From Siphonodentalium dalli (Eukaryota; Mollusca; Scaphopoda; Gadilida; Siphonodentaliidae): a stretch of 64,000 nt of DNA. Both the position numbers and the translations under genes were made by a program. Location of the stretch: assembly GCA_032622095.1 (NCBI GenBank), contig CP136067.1, forward strand, positions 180,702,556 through 180,766,555, written 5' to 3'. Under the pieces are notes generated by a model. That model was not told the DNA's origin. It saw only the letters and a list, made by a program, of their open reading frames with translations, and did not search any database. Below, in pieces: positions 31,960 to 44,228 of this stretch (within the stretch, counting starts at the first letter, position 1; each line of letters starts with the position of its first letter).

Positions 31960-32250
31960 GTCATAGGAAGGTTGGTGTGAACCATTGTAAACTATTGTAG
32001 CGACTTGAAGAGCGACATGCACGATAATTACATAGCAGATAGTCCTGAATGTCAATGTGGTTTCCAGAGGGAGGATGTATAGACATTTCGTCTTCCATTG
32101 TACATTCACCAACCAGAGAAGAATATTTAAACCACAAACTTGAAACGAATACCTTTCGTATAGAAAATACTACGCATCTTTGTGGAATCTCTGAAAATAG
32201 TCACAGACGAAATATATTGCTATTTCATATTACACATTCGTACAATACTT
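31960..32250 (+). pseudogene. LINE 3' fragment, plus strand
   Basis: Translation gives SDMHDNYIADSPECQCGFQ, then after a one-base shift near 32070 HFVFHCTFTNQRRIF, and after another shift HLCGISENSHRRNILLF. The C-x-CG ... HFxxHC ... R pattern followed by a short G-x-S helix block is the end of LINE proteins of the type seen at 21006-21440. It is too short to assign a clade. Confidence 0.6.
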
Positions 32251-32431
32251 CAATCAACCAAACGATTTGGGTAACATCATTTATTTTTCTCCCATTACGA
32301 CAACCTGTCATTGAAAACACATTTAAAATTGAAACGCGTTGCCTTTTAGACACAACCAATGACAACGTGAGAAACAAACTGGACACACAAAAAAAAACGC
32401 TCATAGCACATTCTGTACAAATATTCACATA

Positions 32432-32892
32432 TGTGACCCGCCATATCAAACCCAGTCGGAAGTCGGGATTTTTTTACCCTGTGCCAATGCATTCTCTTAT
32501 ATATGCGAGTCGACCATAGGTCGCCTCGCATATATAAGAGAATGCATTGGCCTAACAATTTTTTACAATTTTAATAATATTTTCTTGTATTCTTTAACAA
32601 TTTTATAATTTCACCCATACAGAGCCCCAGACAAACATGAGCAGACGACACTCTTCTATGTGCTTCTATATATGTGTGGGGCTCCCTGCATGGTAATGGA
32701 TGTTTTTTTTATGTTATGTCCTAAAAATTGTAAGAAACATTTATTTAAAAAACATGATAAAAAATTGTTAAGCCAATGCATTCTCTTATATATGCGAGGC
32801 GACCTATGGTCGACTCGCATATATAAGAGAATGCATTGGCACAGGGTAAAAAAAATCCCGACTTCCGACTGGATTTGATATGGCGGGTCACA
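32432..32892. mobile_element. Double-hairpin MITE, TA shell, full copy
   Basis: TA duplications lie at 32430-32431 and 32893-32894. Both outer TIRs, both 69-bp hairpins and the central GAGCCCC/GGGGCTC hairpin are intact. It is nearly identical to the copies at 30732 and 39867. Confidence 0.88.
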
Positions 32893-33942
32893 TATGTTTC
32901 CCTGCTTAAATACACAAATTTCATCCTGTCAGCTTGTTAAAATGTTATGTTACACCCTTTGTGTGTGAGAGGGACGTCACTATGCTGACAAAACTTGTGT
33001 CCCCATCCCCATGTATATAATTTATACACATAGTGGATACCTATGGTTTTGAGTGAATACCATAATTATGTCATGAGGGACTAGCTGTGGAAATATAAAT
33101 TTTCAACGAGCAACCACTGGATTCACCCAAAACACCATAGATGTTCTATTTATTATATGCTGTAAATAACCATGTCGATAATTATTATTTTTAATGCTTA
33201 AAGTTGCTAAATTATGCAGCATTTTCACTTATAATAGCACAGCAAATTAAACAATACACGAACCGATCAGCTGATAGGTAGCAAACCGCTTTCAAGTCAT
33301 GACGTCATTCGGCAAGATAAAGTGATAAAGTTCAGCTAATTTTACCGGAATTAAGCTACAGTGAAAATATCGGTTTTGAATAACAATATGATATATCTTT
33401 ACTGTCGGTCTAGACAATAAATACGATATTTACGTCCCATTATTTAATGGGGAAACATATAATAAAATAAAGTATGTCTAAATCAAATAAACATTTAGGT
33501 AGATGGAGAAAGACCAAGACAATCTTCTCAATCGGTAAACCAATAAATATTCACTGACTCGAGGACGTGCTAAATAAAAGTTTGAAGGCCTACTTACAGG
33601 ATACAGGGGTAATGTCGCAGGAGATATACTCGACCTTCACCCCAGAATTGGCAGTCACGTTATATTCAACTTATTAACGGATATCTTTCGGGTGGTTTAT
33701 AAAACACCAAAGTGGGTGGAACATCTTGATATAGGCCTATAAGTCAAATTGCACATGCGGGGTGGGTGGGGTCGATATGAGATTATAGATGCGCGCCCTA
33801 CAGTCTACCGTTAAACGATATCAGAGACGAGTATATAGCTCTTGCCACCGTAATGGTACCCACTTAATGGTACACGATCCGATTAGATCGTCCACAAATC
33901 AACAACAACATTTATTGAAATTCCGCTTCAGTTATCAGATTC
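32893..33942. other. No gene seen
   Basis: About 1 kb of AT-rich sequence without recognised repeats or motif-bearing frames. Confidence 0.4.
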
Positions 33943-34620
33943 GTTTATTTGCCCAAAAATAATGCTAACCACAGTCAACTTTAGTATAAAATTGCCCAAC
34001 ACCTGTTATTTATCAACATTTTGTTCAACGAAATTTGCCGGATTGTCAAATATCTAACATACAAAGCCACTTGATTTTAGAGTTATACATCTTCAACTAC
34101 AATTTGTTCCGAGACCATCGGCTTGACGAATATTTGACAGGCTGCCAAAATTTGCATATCTCGGGAAATAACAAATTTCAAAAGTCGATATCTGATCACT
34201 CTGAGCTTTGGTGGGTGGGTTCCTCGACTCGAATCAAATATCTTTTTCCCCGAAACCAAAGAAATAGTAATTTGAGAGCGTTAATTCGGATTATGCATCT
34301 TTAATTTTCGAAATGCCCAAATCACATTACATACAAAAACATATTCTATAGTATATACCATTTACATATATATATTCTACCGGAATACAGAACAGTTGTG
34401 GCCTAGGATTGTCTACCAAGTGACAGAGATTCACAAGACTTCCCTGTTATTTACCACATAATGCATCCACAACTAAGAGATAGAGCTATACCCCTTCCAT
34501 TGAGAATAATAGACTGGCAGTACAGACCAAATCGGAATAAAGCACAGAACAGTCGATACCTTGACAAAAACAACATGATCACAGTTTATTTCAGAACAAT
34601 TGGACAGCTTCCATCTAGAG
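33943..34620. repeat. Composite dispersed repeat
   Basis: The left half (TTTGCCCAAAAATAATGC..., TTCCTCGACTCGAATCAAAT) is related to 15305-15475 and to the arms of 10836-11312. The right half from ~34308 (TTTAATTTTCGAAATGCCCA..., TTGAGAATAATAGACTGGC) matches 17570-17890. The two halves are adjacent here but apart at the other loci. Confidence 0.5.
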
Positions 34621-34639
34621 GTCACACAAAAGAACCATA

Positions 34640-35380
34640 TGAAGTTTGCATGATGGATGAGGGGTGTGGCATGTAGGGTGTGCAAAAGAAATTTAGTTAT
34701 GAAAAGGGTAAAATCCAAGATGGCCGCTAACGACAATGTTTTAAATTAAATTTAGAAAATATCGTTGGCTCCCATCTAGAGGTCACCATGAAGGCCGCTT
34801 TCGGCGGCCATGTTTTCAATCGAAAATCGTTCAAATTCGACAGCTTTTATCTAGAGGTGATCCTAATCATGCCTGTAAATTTACAAAACATTTCTTAGAT
34901 ATATGCGAACTGCAGGGTGCCGATGGATTCAAATTTGAAATCTAAAATGGCTGCTATCGGTTATGTTTATAACAAATTTCAGAAATAATCGATGCTCCCA
35001 TCTAGAGGTCACCCCGAAGATCGGTATGAAGTTTAAGTGTGCCAAAGTATTTAGTCATGCAAAGAGAAAAACTCAAGATGGATGCCGGCGGCCGTGTTTT
35101 TCATTAAAAAAAAATCTAAAATTCGACAACTCCCATCTAGAAGTGATCCTAAACATGTCTGCAAATATTCAAAACATTTAATGCGGAATGCATGGTATAT
35201 ATGTCGATGGATTCAAATTTGAAATATGAAGATCCATATGAAGTTTGGTGCCGATCGGATTAGTGATGCGGCCTAGTGTCGGTTGAGCCAACGGAAACTG
35301 TTGACGGACGCACGGAAGCACGCACGGACAGATACACGGACGACGGATACCAACTCACGGCAATAGCTCAAAATAGTTGA
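34640..35380 (-). repeat. ~165-bp satellite monomers, diverged
   Basis: Three to four diverged monomers carry TCCAAGATGGCCGCTAACG, GGCGGCCATGTTTTC and CTCCCATCTAGAGGTCACC blocks. They end in ACGGACGACGGATACC...GGCAATAGCTC. The inverted version of that terminal block opens the large array at 40914, so the orientation here is opposite. Confidence 0.65.
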
Positions 35381-35489
35381 GTTAAAAATGTTAGATTTAT
35401 GTAAGAAAATCCACATGCCGGCAGCGGTCACACATAGCGTAGCGGGGGGACTGAACTCAGTCGTGTAGCTTGAAAAGTTTGTCCACCAT

Positions 35490-35780
35490 CTCTGATGGTT
35501 TCATGGAAGATATCTTGACGATCAATGGATATACCATGTACCACAATGTATGTAATAGTACCCCATAACCAAAGGAAACTGTGGACCTCGTATATTGGAT
35601 TGCATGCGTCCTACCATTCGTCCGTTCTTCTATCTCTGATGGTTTTATGGAAGATATCTCGACAATCAATGGATATACCATATACCACAATGTATGTAAG
35701 TGTACCCCATATAACCAAAGGAAATTATGGACCATGTATATTGGATTACACGCGTCCTACCATTCGTCCGTCCTTCATCC
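35490..35780. repeat. ~142-bp tandem repeat, 2 copies
   Basis: CTCTGATGGTTTCATGGAAG and CTCTGATGGTTTTATGGAAG start two copies 142 bases apart. Each runs through GGATATACCAT and ATTCGTCCGTTC/ATTCGTCCGTCC. Confidence 0.8.
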
Positions 35781-35997
35781 GTCCGTCTGTCTAGCCATCC
35801 GCTCCCACGAAGGTGTACGAAGTGCGATGAGTTTAACTTGTTTTCCATTATTTAGTCAATATAATCATCACAAAGATGGAATATTTTCTAAAATAAATAT
35901 CGTTCGTAGACCGTATTATATATAGAGATAAATAACGGAGGTTTGTTTGAAACGGTTTACAACACCACGACACCACGAGTGATCAAGTTCGTTCGTG

Positions 35998-36370
35998 AAT
36001 AAGTTAAATTATTTTGGTGGACCTGTCCGTCCGTCCAGGTAGATATCTCAACCACCGGTTGTCCGACCTCAATGAGCTTTGTTACAACGAGGACACTCTT
36101 TTTTCAGGGTTTCCATTCTGGATCATTTATTTATCTTTGTTTAACTGTAAATTTAGGTTTTTGTGTCCGTCCGAGTGGAGATATCTCAACCTGATCCCAA
36201 TGACCTTTGGTATGGGTGATTACCATTATCAGGACATTCAATGGATGTATACATATATGTTTTGTTCGTGTTTTCCGTTCCATAGAGTTATTCATCTTTG
36301 TTTATCGGAAAATGTTGATGTTTTTGTCCGTCTGCCTGAGTGGATCAGTCTTAATTGGTATGCCCACACT
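35998..36370. repeat. Degenerate ~160-bp tandem repeat
   Basis: Blocks TTTCCATTCTGGATCATTTA...GTCCGTCCGAGTGGAGA and TTTCCGTTCCATAGAGTTA...GTCCGTCTGCCTGAGTGGA are ~162 bases apart, with a partial third copy upstream (GTCCGTCCAGGTAGATATC). The 171-codon plus-strand frame across this region is explained by the repeat and reads no motif. Bases 36371-36906 hold nothing recognised. Confidence 0.6.
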
Positions 36371-36906
36371 AGGCGGTATGGCACATGGTTATATGCACCG
36401 GGGGACAGCCCAGTTGTTATCATCTCCGGAATATCGGGTATGGATAGTGGCAAAACAAATGTTAGTTTTCCCACCGGACAAACTTTCGAGAAACGTATGT
36501 GGTGGAGGTGTCCGAAGAGCCGAAAATAAATTTTTTCCCACAAAAACAAAAAACTTTTTTCTTCCATGATATTTTAAGAAATTTAGAGTCCTAAAAACTC
36601 AATAATAGTATTTAAACCCTTTAAACTACATTTAGACACTCACTGGTGGTATATTGGGCACTTTCGGGAGCCTCTGCCCTCTGGGCTGATATATTCACAT
36701 TTTTTTAACATTTCACTACATCACAAGTTCTCATTTCAACCGTCTCATGTATAACCTGACATAATCCTAGCTACATATAGTATAAATAAGATATAATAAT
36801 TCTCCAGATCAACATTTATCTTCATTAAAGTAATCAGATATGCTAGTCATATAAGAACAGAAATAGAGGATATCCAGTAAATCCTGAAATACCTGAAGAT
36901 TTTAAT

Positions 36907-37092
36907 GGATTAGTGACGACAGGATATATGTTCACCTAACATCCCATGTAGTGGATTAGTGACGACAGGATATACATGTATGTTCACCTAACATCCCATG
37001 TAGTGGATTAGTGACGACAGGATATATGTTCACCTAACATCCCATGTAGTGGATTAGTGACGACAGGATATATGTTCACCTAACATCCCATG
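36907..37092. repeat. 46-bp tandem repeat, 4 copies
   Basis: The unit GGATTAGTGACGACAGGATA continues with TATGTTCACCTAACATCCCATGTAGT. One copy has a 5-base ACATG-like insertion. Confidence 0.92.
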
Positions 37093-37221
37093 TATAGTCA
37101 CGGCGGAGTTAAAGATATAGTATGGACTTATTCGGGTGCATGAAACTGATAAGTAGAATTCAGGCGCCATGTCAGTTTTTGTTCGAGTGATGAAACATCC
37201 GTTGTCCGCCGAGTGGCGGTG

Positions 37222-37492
37222 TTAACCCTTTACCCAACAAACCGGCCAAATAAAGCTTCAACAGCCTAAAATATCTTGGGTCTGTCTCAATAACACCATA
37301 CAAATATGGATATCATTGGAACCGGTTCATTGACCACATTGTGATGGTTACAGTTATATGCCCTGTGCCAATGCATGAAAAATTGTTAGGCCAATGCATT
37401 CTCTTATATATGCGAGGCGACCTATGGTCGACTCGCATATATAAGAGAATGCATTGGCACATGCAGGGCCGTTCTGTTGGGTAAAGGGTTAA
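37222..37492 (-). mobile_element. Double-hairpin MITE, TTAA shell, internal deletion
   Basis: Both TTAA ends and shells are present. The first hairpin and most of the spacer are deleted: GTGCCAATGCAT is joined directly to GAAAAATTGTTAGG. Only the second hairpin (GCGAGGCGACCTATGGTCGA) remains. Confidence 0.85.
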
Positions 37493-37498
37493 TACCAT

Positions 37499-38297
37499 TG
37501 TTTTGGGCGAATATCGGGCTTGGTTATGCACCAAGCGCTCTACATGCTATATTTTTCGAGATATCGGCCGTTCCACTCAACTACAACTCCTGTCCCGCAG
37601 ATTGTTATTCTGTCCCGCATTCATCCCGCAGATTGTCATGTCCCTCGTTTGACTACATCTTCATATGTTTACCAGGGTTATCACCGTTAAAATTTAAAAG
37701 GTGAATTCATATAAATTATCAGTATGTCGGATTTTGACACCTATCGTTAGACATAAAGGGAGTGAAACTCACCTTTATCTCACAGCTGTGTCGATCAAAA
37801 TTGCCGTATATTAAGATTGTCATCTTTAATTACTACTCCCCAATCCAGGTGTGAAATGCGTTCTCAGCATGTGACCAATCTTCTACTGGTCGCCATAATG
37901 AGAGTGACCACGGTGACCTCATCGTTGACCTTTTAATTTTATTTATTTAACGATATTTCAGGCACAATTTTAATCAGACACACACATGCGAGATTCGTAG
38001 GTGGCCGATTTTAGTTTGAGAATAGTTGGGTGATCGAGAGGATTCAGTTCAGGTAAGTACCTTTAAGTATGTGTTACGCCGAGTTATGTAGTAACTGACG
38101 AGTTTTGTGGTAGCTCACGAGTTATGTAGTAACAATCGACGAGTTGATTAACACACTGCGGGGTGTGAGGGAACGCAACAAAATGACAACTGCGGGACAG
38201 AATGTGTAATTGCGTGTTCGTCGATATCTCGAAGAATATAGTATGTGGATGGCTCATTTTTGGTGTCTAACGAAAGCTCGATATTCGCCAAAACAAA
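37499..38297. mobile_element. 0.8-kb foldback element
   Basis: Left blocks TTGTTTTGGGCGAATATCG, TTCGAGATATCGGCCG and CTGTCCCGCAG have inverted partners at ~38157-38297 (CTGCGGGACAG, CGTCGATATCTCGAAG, CGATATTCGCCAAAACAA). Similarity of the arms is ~75-80 percent by eye. There is no coding capacity. It starts seven bases after the MITE before it. Confidence 0.6.
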
Positions 38298-38353
38298 TTA
38301 GTGGAGTAGATTAAGTCCATTTTTCAAGGCAATTGTTCAATTTGTGAATAAAG

Positions 38354-39528
38354 CATGAAACTTTGCACATATGTACATATTCACATACTAATTGGTATTA
38401 GATTTGGAGCTACGCTGAAATATTACTTTAACACCTCTTTTAAGGGGTTTCCAAATTTAAAGAGCGTTTCTTGATTATATAATTTATTAAATGTCGCAAT
38501 TAATCTTACCATCAAACATGCGCTTAAATTCGGCATATACATTAAGTATGATTCAGCGAAATATAAAGCCACATTTATAAGGGGAAATTGGAACTCCCGC
38601 CCAAGATGGCCGTCAAAATGGCAGCAGGAAGTGGAAAATTTGACGTTTTTCCCCACTAATATCTTCTAGATCAGTTTCTGCTGTATGGAACTGGTTTTTG
38701 TATTAACGGTTTTCCTGACATTATTAGTCAATCAATCTTGATTCCATTGGCCCAGAATGTGATGTTATTGAGCAGTTTTTCACTGATCTCCTTGTTTGAC
38801 TTTCTAAAAGGCTTTCTGGTCCACCTGCCAGTGCATTACGCTGGCTATTTCTCTGTCATTCCAGTGTGGCAGGTGAGGGAATGCCTACCCCGATAGACGT
38901 GTTATCTGGTCTGACACTCATGGTACACATATTATTGGGGCAGAGTAGGCACATAATTAAGCCTCTCTCAGTTCTGTTTCAGAATTCTACTCATTTCCGT
39001 TAAAAATCATGGTCAGAATCACATAAGAAGTTTTCGGCAAAATTACATACTGCATGATTTAAAAATAAATTGTTGTGCTGCATAAAGCACTGGGAAAACC
39101 AGAATAGAAAATTCTGTTGACAATTGATTAAGCAACATATTTAATAGCCAAGTGAATAAAAAATCGCTACATTTACAGAAGACCAGAGAATAATGTCTGG
39201 GATATATTTGAAAATATCAACATTTCTACCTAATTTTGTTGACATTTTGCAAGCCAGTTATAAGCTTGGGTATCTTTTCTTAAAACACATCAGGATCAGG
39301 CGGATCAAAACAATAAACACCAAAGAAATGGTACAAGCCTGAAAAGTTATTTTAAATCGCAGATTCCATGGTAAGATTAATGGTTACATTAAAAAAAATA
39401 TCTAATAACGTAACGCTCTTTAAATTCGAAAAACCCCTTAAAAGAGGGGTTAAAGTTAAATTTTAGCGGTGGCTCCCAATCTAATTTTAATTAGTGTGTG
39501 AATATATACATATGTGCAAAATTTCATG
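38354..39528. mobile_element. 1.2-kb TIR element, ~120-bp arms
   Basis: CATGAAACTTTGCACATATG, TCACATACTAATTGGTATTA and CTCTTTTAAGGGGTTT on the left have inverted partners at 39405-39528 (AAACCCCTTAAAAGAG, TTAGTGTGTGAATATATACA, CATATGTGCAAAATTTCATG; small differences). The interior contains an AAGATGGCCGTCAAAATGGC block. Parts of the interior are shared with 5500-6340, but in a different relative orientation. No transposase. Confidence 0.7.
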
Positions 39529-39866
39529 CGTGAGTCACGAAGTGAACAATCACCGGACATCAGACGTTTCATTATTCGGCCAACAAATTTGTCGAAATCA
39601 AGGCTGTGGGACAGCTGTAGAATTGCATTTTTACATCGTAAACGTTATGCACATAAGCAAACTTGGCATTTTAATGAAGCATATTATCTATTACACAACA
39701 CAAATGTATTCATTCGAGCGAAGCTGCTGCTTTTGTACATCTAGATTCCGATTAACCCGCAACAAGGCACATGGCATATATAGTGCAAAATGGGGAACTC
39801 TGAAGTAGAGTCACATATTAGTTAATCAGACTGTTTGTATTATCCAGAACTTTTATATAGTAAATA

Positions 39867-40323
39867 TGTGACCCGCCATATCAAATCCAATCGGAAGTCG
39901 GGATTGTTTTACCCTGTGCCAATGCATTCTCTTATATATGCGAGTCGACCATAGGTCGCCTCGCATATATAAGAGAATGCATTGGCCTAACAATTTTTTA
40001 CAATTTTAATAATTTTTTCTTGAATTCTTTAACAATTTTATAATTTCACCCATACAGAGCCCCAGACAAACATGAGCAGACGACACTCTTCTATATGCTT
40101 CTATATATGTGTGGGGCTCCCTGCAGAGTAACGGATGTTTTTTTGTTTTATGTCCTAAAAATTGTAAGAAACATTTATTTAAAAAACATGATAAAAAATT
40201 GCTAGGCCAATGCATTCTATTATATATGCGAGGCGACCTATGGTCGACTCGCATATATAAGAGAATGCATTGGCACAGGGTAAGACAATCCCGACTTCCG
40301 ACTGGATTTGATATGGCGGGTCA
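39867..40323. mobile_element. Double-hairpin MITE, TA shell, full copy
   Basis: It has TGTGACCCGCCATATCAAAT at the left and the inverted form at the right, where the last CA is lost (GGCGGGTCA then TA). Both hairpins are present; the second has an A for C (CATTCTATTAT). It is followed by the ATTTGGAATCACTATCAAT joint also seen at 31193. Confidence 0.85.
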
Positions 40324-40370
40324 TATATTTGGAATCACTATCAATTGTATGAGGCCCCCACCCCAGCCCC

Positions 40371-40650
40371 CATGGAATACGGAATACCACTTAACACAGA
40401 GGGTGGAATACGAATACCACTTAACACAGAGGGTGGAATACGGATTACCACTTAACACAGAGGGTGGAATACGGAATACCAATTAACAGCCATATGGAAT
40501 ACATAAAAAAGATATGAAAACTTCATTTTTTGGAAGGTCGGCGTACGAATACCGGTATTTTTGGAATACCGAATACCTCCTAACAGAGGGGCCGGAATAC
40601 GGCGTACCTCATAACAGGGCATGGAATACGGCGTACGAAAAAGGGGGTGT
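40371..40650. repeat. ~31-bp degenerate minisatellite
   Basis: About eight units built on TGGAATACGGAATACCACTT plus AACACAGAGGG. The first three are nearly identical, and the distal ones are shortened and diverged. Bases 40651-40913 hold nothing recognised. Confidence 0.8.
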
Positions 40651-40913
40651 GGGCCTCTTGTATGGCACCGGCTTCGCGAAAATCCACAAAATCATACACC
40701 ATTTAAATTGAAAATTATCATTTTGCGAACGCTCTTTATTATATATGGCTGCTGTTGGGAACGAAACATATAGACGCTCTTTAACAGAGGTGATCATTGA
40801 ACATTTAGCTAAAACTCCACCAAGCTGCAAAATAAAGTTCAGTCCCATCGTTAGTCTGAGTCTTAATTTTCTTAATTAAATCTAACCTTTTTAGCTCAAC
40901 TTTACTTTGTAAA

Positions 40914-43535
40914 GTTTGAGCTATTGCCATGGCTTTGTCGTCCGTCGTCCGTGTGCGCGCGTGTGTGCGCGATGCGTCAACAATACAGGCTACAGGTCGT
41001 ACCTTTGGTCGGATCATTATGAAATTTGTCATAGCTGTTGACATCAACATTTAAACCGGAATGATTCATTCGGGAAAAAAACATGGCCGCCAGCGGCCAT
41101 CTTGGATTTCAAAATTCAATCCATTAGCACGGACGGACTACAGGTCGTACTGTTCGTCTGATCATCATAAAATTGGTCATGGATGTTAACAACGACATGT
41201 AGATGAGAATGAGTCATTTTGGGGTCATTCGGCCAAAAAACATGGCCGCCAGCAGCCATCTTGGATTTTACTATTTGTATGACTAAATCCTTTAGCACGG
41301 GCTACAGGTCGTACCTTTAGTCTGATCATCATAATATTTGTCATGGCTGTTGAAATTGGAATGTAGATGGGAACGAGTCAATTTGGGGTCATTCGGACAA
41401 AAAACATGGCCGCCAGCGGCCATCTCGTATTTCAAAATTCAATCCATTAGCACGGGCTACAGGTCGCACTGTTCATCTGATCATCATGAAATTTGTCATG
41501 AATGTTAATAACGACATGTAGATGGGAACAAGTAACTTTGGGGTCATTTGGCCCAAAAACATGGCCGCCAGCTGCCATCTTGGAGTTTACTCTTTGTATG
41601 ACTAAATTCTTTAGCACGGGCTACAGGTCGTACTTTTAGTCTGATCATCATAAAATTTGTCATGGATGATTAACAATTGCATGTAGATGGGAAAGAGTAA
41701 TTATGGGGTCATTCGGCCGAAAAACATGGCCACCAGCAGCCATCATGGATTTTGCTCTTTATATGACTAAATTCTTTAGCACGGGCTACAGGTCGTACTT
41801 TTAGTCTGATCATCATAAAATTTGTCATGGATGATTAACAATTGCATAAAGATGGAAAGAGTAATTTTGGGGTCATTCGGCCGAAAAACATGGCCACCAG
41901 CAGCCATCATGGATTTTACTCTTTATATGACTAAATCCTTTAGCACGGGCTACAGGTCGTACTTTTAGTCTGATCATCATAAAATTTGTCATGGATGATT
42001 AACAATTGCATGTAGATGGGAAAGAGTAATTTTGGGGTCATTCGGCCGAAAAACATGGCCACCAGCAGCCATCATGGATTTTACTCTTTATATGACTAAA
42101 TCCTTTAGCACGGACTACAGGTCTTACTTTTAGTCTGATCATCATAAAATTTGTCATGAATGTTAACATTGACATGCAGATGGGAACAAGTCATTTTGGG
42201 GTTATTCGGCCGAAAAACGTGGCCGCCAACAGCCATCTTGGATTTTGCTCTTTATATGACTAAATTCTTTAGCACGGGCTACAGGTCGTACTTTTAGTCT
42301 GATCATCATAAAATTTGTCATGGATGATTAACATTGACATGCAGATGGGAACGAGTCATTTTGGGGTCATTCGGCCGAAAAACGTGGCCACCAGCAGCCA
42401 TCTTGGATTTTACTCTTTATGTGACTAAATCCTTTAGCACGGGCTATAGGTCGTACCTTTAGTCTGATCATCATAAAATTTGTCATGGCTGTTGAAATTG
42501 GAATGTAGATGGGAACGTGTCGGCCGAAAAACATCGGCCGAAAAACATGGCCACCAGCGGCCATCATGGATTTTACTCTTTATATGACTAAATCCTTTAG
42601 CACGGTCTACAGTTCGTACTGTTTGTCTGATCATCATGAAATTTGTCATGAATGTTAATAATGACATGTAGATGGGAACGAGCCATTTTGGGGTCATTCG
42701 GCTAAAAAACATGGCCGCCAGCAGCCATCTTGGATTTTACTCTTTGTATGACTAAATCTTTTAGCACGGGCTACAGGTCGTACCTTTACTCTGATCATCA
42801 TAAAATTTGTCGTGGTTGTTGAAATTAGAATGTAGATGTGAACGAGTCATTTTGGGGTCATTCGGACATAAAACATGGCCGCCAGCGGCCATCTTGGATT
42901 TCAAAATTCAATCCATTAGCACGGGCTACAGGTCGTACTGTTCATCTGATCATCATGAAATTTGTCATGGATGTTAATATTGACATGTAGATGGGAACGA
43001 GTAACTTTGGGGTCATTCGGCCATCTTGGATTTTACTCTTTGCATGACTAAATCCTTTGACACAGGCTACAGGTCGTACCTTTGGTCGGATCATCATAAA
43101 ATTTGTCGTGAATGTTAACAGTGTCATTTAGATGGGAACGAGTCATTTTGGGGTCATTCGGCCAAAAAACATGGCTGCCAGCAGTTATCTTGGATTTTAC
43201 TCTTTGTATGACTAAATCCTTTAGCACGGGCTACAGGCCGTATCTTTAGTCGGATCATCATGAAATTTGTCACGGCTGTTGAAATTGGAATGTAGATGAG
43301 AATAAGTCATTTTGGGGTCATTTGGACACAAAACATGGCCACCAGTGGCCATCTTGGATTTCAAAATTCAATCCATTAGCACGGTCTACAGGTCGTATTG
43401 TTTGTCTGATCATAATGAAATTTGTCATGGATTTTAATATTGACATGTAGATGGGAACGAGTAAGTTTGGGGTTATTTGGCCAAAAACATGGTCGCCGGT
43501 AGCCATCTTGGATTTTACTATTTGCATGACTAAAG
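40914..43535 (+). repeat. ~165-bp satellite array, about 16 monomers
   Basis: GGCTACAGGTCGTAC-type blocks recur at spacings of 139-167 bases, mostly about 165. Each monomer also has TGATCATCATAAAATTTGTC, GATGGGAACGAGT, TTTTGGGGTCATTCGGCC, AACATGGCCGCCAGCGGCCA and TCTTGGATTTTACTCTTT. Adjacent monomers differ by substitutions and small deletions. The array opens with GAGCTATTGCCATGGC...GTCCGTCGTCCGTGTG, which ends the inverted relatives at 34640-35380. Minus-strand open frames inside reflect the repeat. Confidence 0.9.
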
Positions 43536-43620
43536 CTATCAAATGCTTTTGAATTTTATTATATATATATATTCAAATGGAAAGTTGAATGTCTAATACT
43601 AGTTTATCAACATGAAGATA

Positions 43621-44228
43621 TCTATTATATATTTTGGAAGATCTGTCTGTGTGTCTGTCTGTGTGTCTGTCTGTGTGTCTGTGTGTTCGCGATGGACTCG
43701 AAAACGGCCGAACCGATTTCGATGAAACTTGGTATGTGGGGGTATTTTCGGCCGAGAACTGGCATGGGCCTATTAATTTGTCCGTGCGACGTGACCTTGA
43801 CCAAGGTCAAACGCCCGAATATCACGGGATTTCGATGAAACTTGGTATGTGGTGGTACTTTCTTATGGCGAGTCTCTTAAGCATATTCATTTGCCCGTGC
43901 GACGTGACCTTGACCTTGAAATCGGGTAACTTCAAGGTCAAATCGCCAAATTTGATGGGATTTCGACGAAATTTGATACGTGGGGTTACTTTTGTCCACT
44001 GGTTGTTTTGGACGGGTCCAATCGTGACCCCGACCAGACCTTGACCTTCAAAATGATCAAATCAAGGTCAAATCGGGTAAAACCGGATGGATTTCGACGG
44101 GCACGTTTGTCGGGTACTTTTGTCCGGGCAGTGTTTTTGGACTGGTCAAATCGTGACCCCAATTGACCTTGACCTTCAAAATGGCCAATTCATGGTCAAA
44201 GCCCGGACGAAGTCGGGTCACCTTCTAG
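43621..44228 (+). mobile_element. Non-autonomous Helitron-like element, copy 1
   Basis: The 5' end is TCTATTATATATTTTGG preceded by A. The 3' end is the hairpin CCCGGACGAAGTCGGG, then seven bases (TCACCTT) and CTAG. Helitrons start with TC, end with CTRR (usually CTAG) behind a short hairpin, and insert between A and T without target duplication; all are seen. The interior has GTCTGTGTGTCTGT runs and 100-150-base repeats with TTTCGATGAAACTTGGTATG and GTGACCTTGACCTT. No Rep/helicase is coded. Confidence 0.8.

Noticed and set aside
32049-32519. 156-codon plus-strand frame
   Set aside because: It combines a frameshifted LINE remnant with the left half of a MITE. The correct frame of the LINE motif is different.
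36014-36529. 171-codon plus-strand open frame
   Set aside because: It spans a degenerate ~160-bp tandem repeat; the two halves of the protein are repeat translations and no motif is present.
40914-43535. Possible CRISPR-like array of regularly spaced repeats
   Set aside because: The repeats are ~165 bp, contiguous and diverged without unique spacers, in eukaryotic transposon-rich DNA.
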